Positions 63,378 through 64,000 of a DNA stretch of 64,000 nucleotides are shown in pieces (position 1 is the stretch's first letter; each line of letters starts with the position of its first letter). This stretch comes from Vibrio injensis (GTDB lineage: Bacteria > Pseudomonadota > Gammaproteobacteria > Enterobacterales > Vibrionaceae). The stretch is taken from assembly GCF_001895205.1 (NCBI RefSeq), contig NZ_BDJF01000006.1:259581-323580 (forward strand), given 5' to 3'. The notes under the pieces were generated by a model. It saw only the letters and a list, made by a program, of their open reading frames with translations. It made no database searches and was not told the origin of the DNA. The position numbers and the translations under genes were made by a program.

Positions 63378-63811
63378 TAAAACACCTTATTTTCCAGAGT
63401 TATGTTAAACTTTTCAAATCCATTTTTGTTTAATTCTTTTGCTAGCCATTCTGAGATTGTAATTAATGATAACGAATAATTGGACTTCATTAGATCTAAG
63501 TAAGGACTGACATACTCTGATGCTTTATAAGCGACTCCATTATTTGTGTAATCAACTTCGACAAGCCCAAACTTTCTCATAAGATCAAGTCCTGATCTGA
63601 CTTTCTCTCTACGGGAAAAGTATTCCCCCTTCCGATTAGGTGTTACTGGATGAAGACTTTCCGGGCCACCAAAGTCACTAGAATGAACAAGTATGAAATC
63701 AATTTTCATCAATCCATCAAAATCCATACTCTCTGGAAAGTATGAATCAAGAAAGCAGATAGTCCTAACACCTGCTTCTAACGAGCTATTGAAAACATGT
63801 GTATTGGACAT
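63377..63811 (-). CDS. ABC-3C system middle component
   Basis: 144-residue protein matching the ABC-three-component middle component pattern: VFNSSLEAGVRTICFLDSYF, then KIDFILVHSSDFGGPESLHP and EYFSRREKVRSGLDLMRKFG with a winged-helix-like layout. It probably bridges the effector and the ATPase. Overlaps both neighbours by TAATG junctions (63811 and 63377), so all three genes form one tightly coupled operon. Assignment rests on family recall. Confidence 0.75.
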   Translation of the reverse strand: MSNTHVFNSSLEAGVRTICFLDSYFPESMDFDGLMKIDFILVHSSDFGGPESLHPVTPNRKGEYFSRREKVRSGLDLMRKFGLVEVDYTNNGVAYKASEYVSPYLDLMKSNYSLSLITISEWLAKELNKNGFEKFNITLENKVF

Positions 63812-63999
63812 TATTTTTTCCTCCAGTGTAACTTATCTTCATTAGCAAACTGATGACAATACCCTTGTTTGACGTCTATCTTTCCATGAATTGCTAATTT
63901 ACCAGATGGCTGTAGTTTTCCAGCTTCAGATAAGACAGTACACATTCTTATAAATGAATTAGGATAATCTAACCTAAGAATTGGTTTTACACCTTTAAG
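63811..63999 (-). CDS. ABC-3C first component, C-terminal fragment
   Basis: The last 62 codons of a gene that enters from the right edge, ending SGKLAIHGKIDVKQGYCHQF and DKLHWRKK-stop. The HQxAxExxLHW ending resembles the C-terminal domain of the first (effector-bearing) ABC-3C component. Stop codon TAA at 63813-63811 overlaps the next ATG. Too little is present to identify the N-terminal effector domain. Confidence 0.65.
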   Translation of the reverse strand, partial: LKGVKPILRLDYPNSFIRMCTVLSEAGKLQPSGKLAIHGKIDVKQGYCHQFANEDKLHWRKK

Positions 64000-64000
64000 T

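Overview
The window looks like chromosomal DNA of a Vibrio species. Evidence: the dnaK/grpE/nadK/recN/bamE/rnfH/ratA/smpB/ssrA order, a tmRNA tag ending in ANDENYALAA, tandem LexA boxes before recN, a pore-forming toxin of the V. cholerae cytolysin family, a PHA cluster, a GH19 chitinase and degenerate ERIC-like repeats. I cannot name the species from the sequence alone.

Layout. 1-7.6 kb is core housekeeping: heat-shock genes with visible sigma32 promoters, NAD kinase, SOS-controlled recN, bamE, the ratA-rnfH pair, smpB and tmRNA. 7.6-11.2 kb holds a SoxR regulator divergent from a VOC-fold gene with a SoxR box between them, and two orphan substrate-binding proteins. 11.5-15.7 kb is a chemoreceptor divergent from a secreted cytolysin. 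15.8-18.9 kb is a PHA gene set (phaB, phasin, phaC) with no thiolase phaA. 19.3-25 kb has a TRAP transporter (dctPQM), a frameshifted secreted AGE-family sugar-epimerase-like gene and an orphan family-3 binding protein. 25.2-32 kb is defence-flavoured: a methyltransferase plus PLD-SF2 helicase pair, a RloC-like candidate anticodon nuclease, and a Phd antitoxin next to a broken ParE toxin. 32-39.8 kb holds an M3 oligopeptidase, a SWIM-domain protein, an AraC-type membrane regulator, a hydrolase and an EEP lipoprotein. 39.9-44.6 kb is a magnesium cluster (CBS protein, two near-identical MgtE transporters, MgtC-like protein) preceded by a long inverted-repeat-rich leader that ends in a hairpin over the first ribosome binding site. 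45-50 kb is D-alanine/peptide use (LysR, dadA, Na+/alanine symporter, pcp). 50.3-55 kb is one giant surface protein. 55.3-59.4 kb carries acetate and betaine-type transporters and a chitinase.

An IS3-family element (59.5-60.75 kb, broken orfA, no visible target duplication) separates this chromosome-like DNA from an AT-rich accessory segment. That segment holds a zinc-finger ORF, probably truncated by the IS, and most of an ABC-three-component (ABC-3C) conflict system running off the right edge.

Most notable leads: the magnesium leader RNA, the ABC-3C operon, the PLD-helicase with a C-terminal LexA/S24-like domain, the RloC-like protein, the surface protein whose internal GlyGly-CTERM-like signal is followed by an outer-membrane barrel, and the PHA operon lacking phaA.
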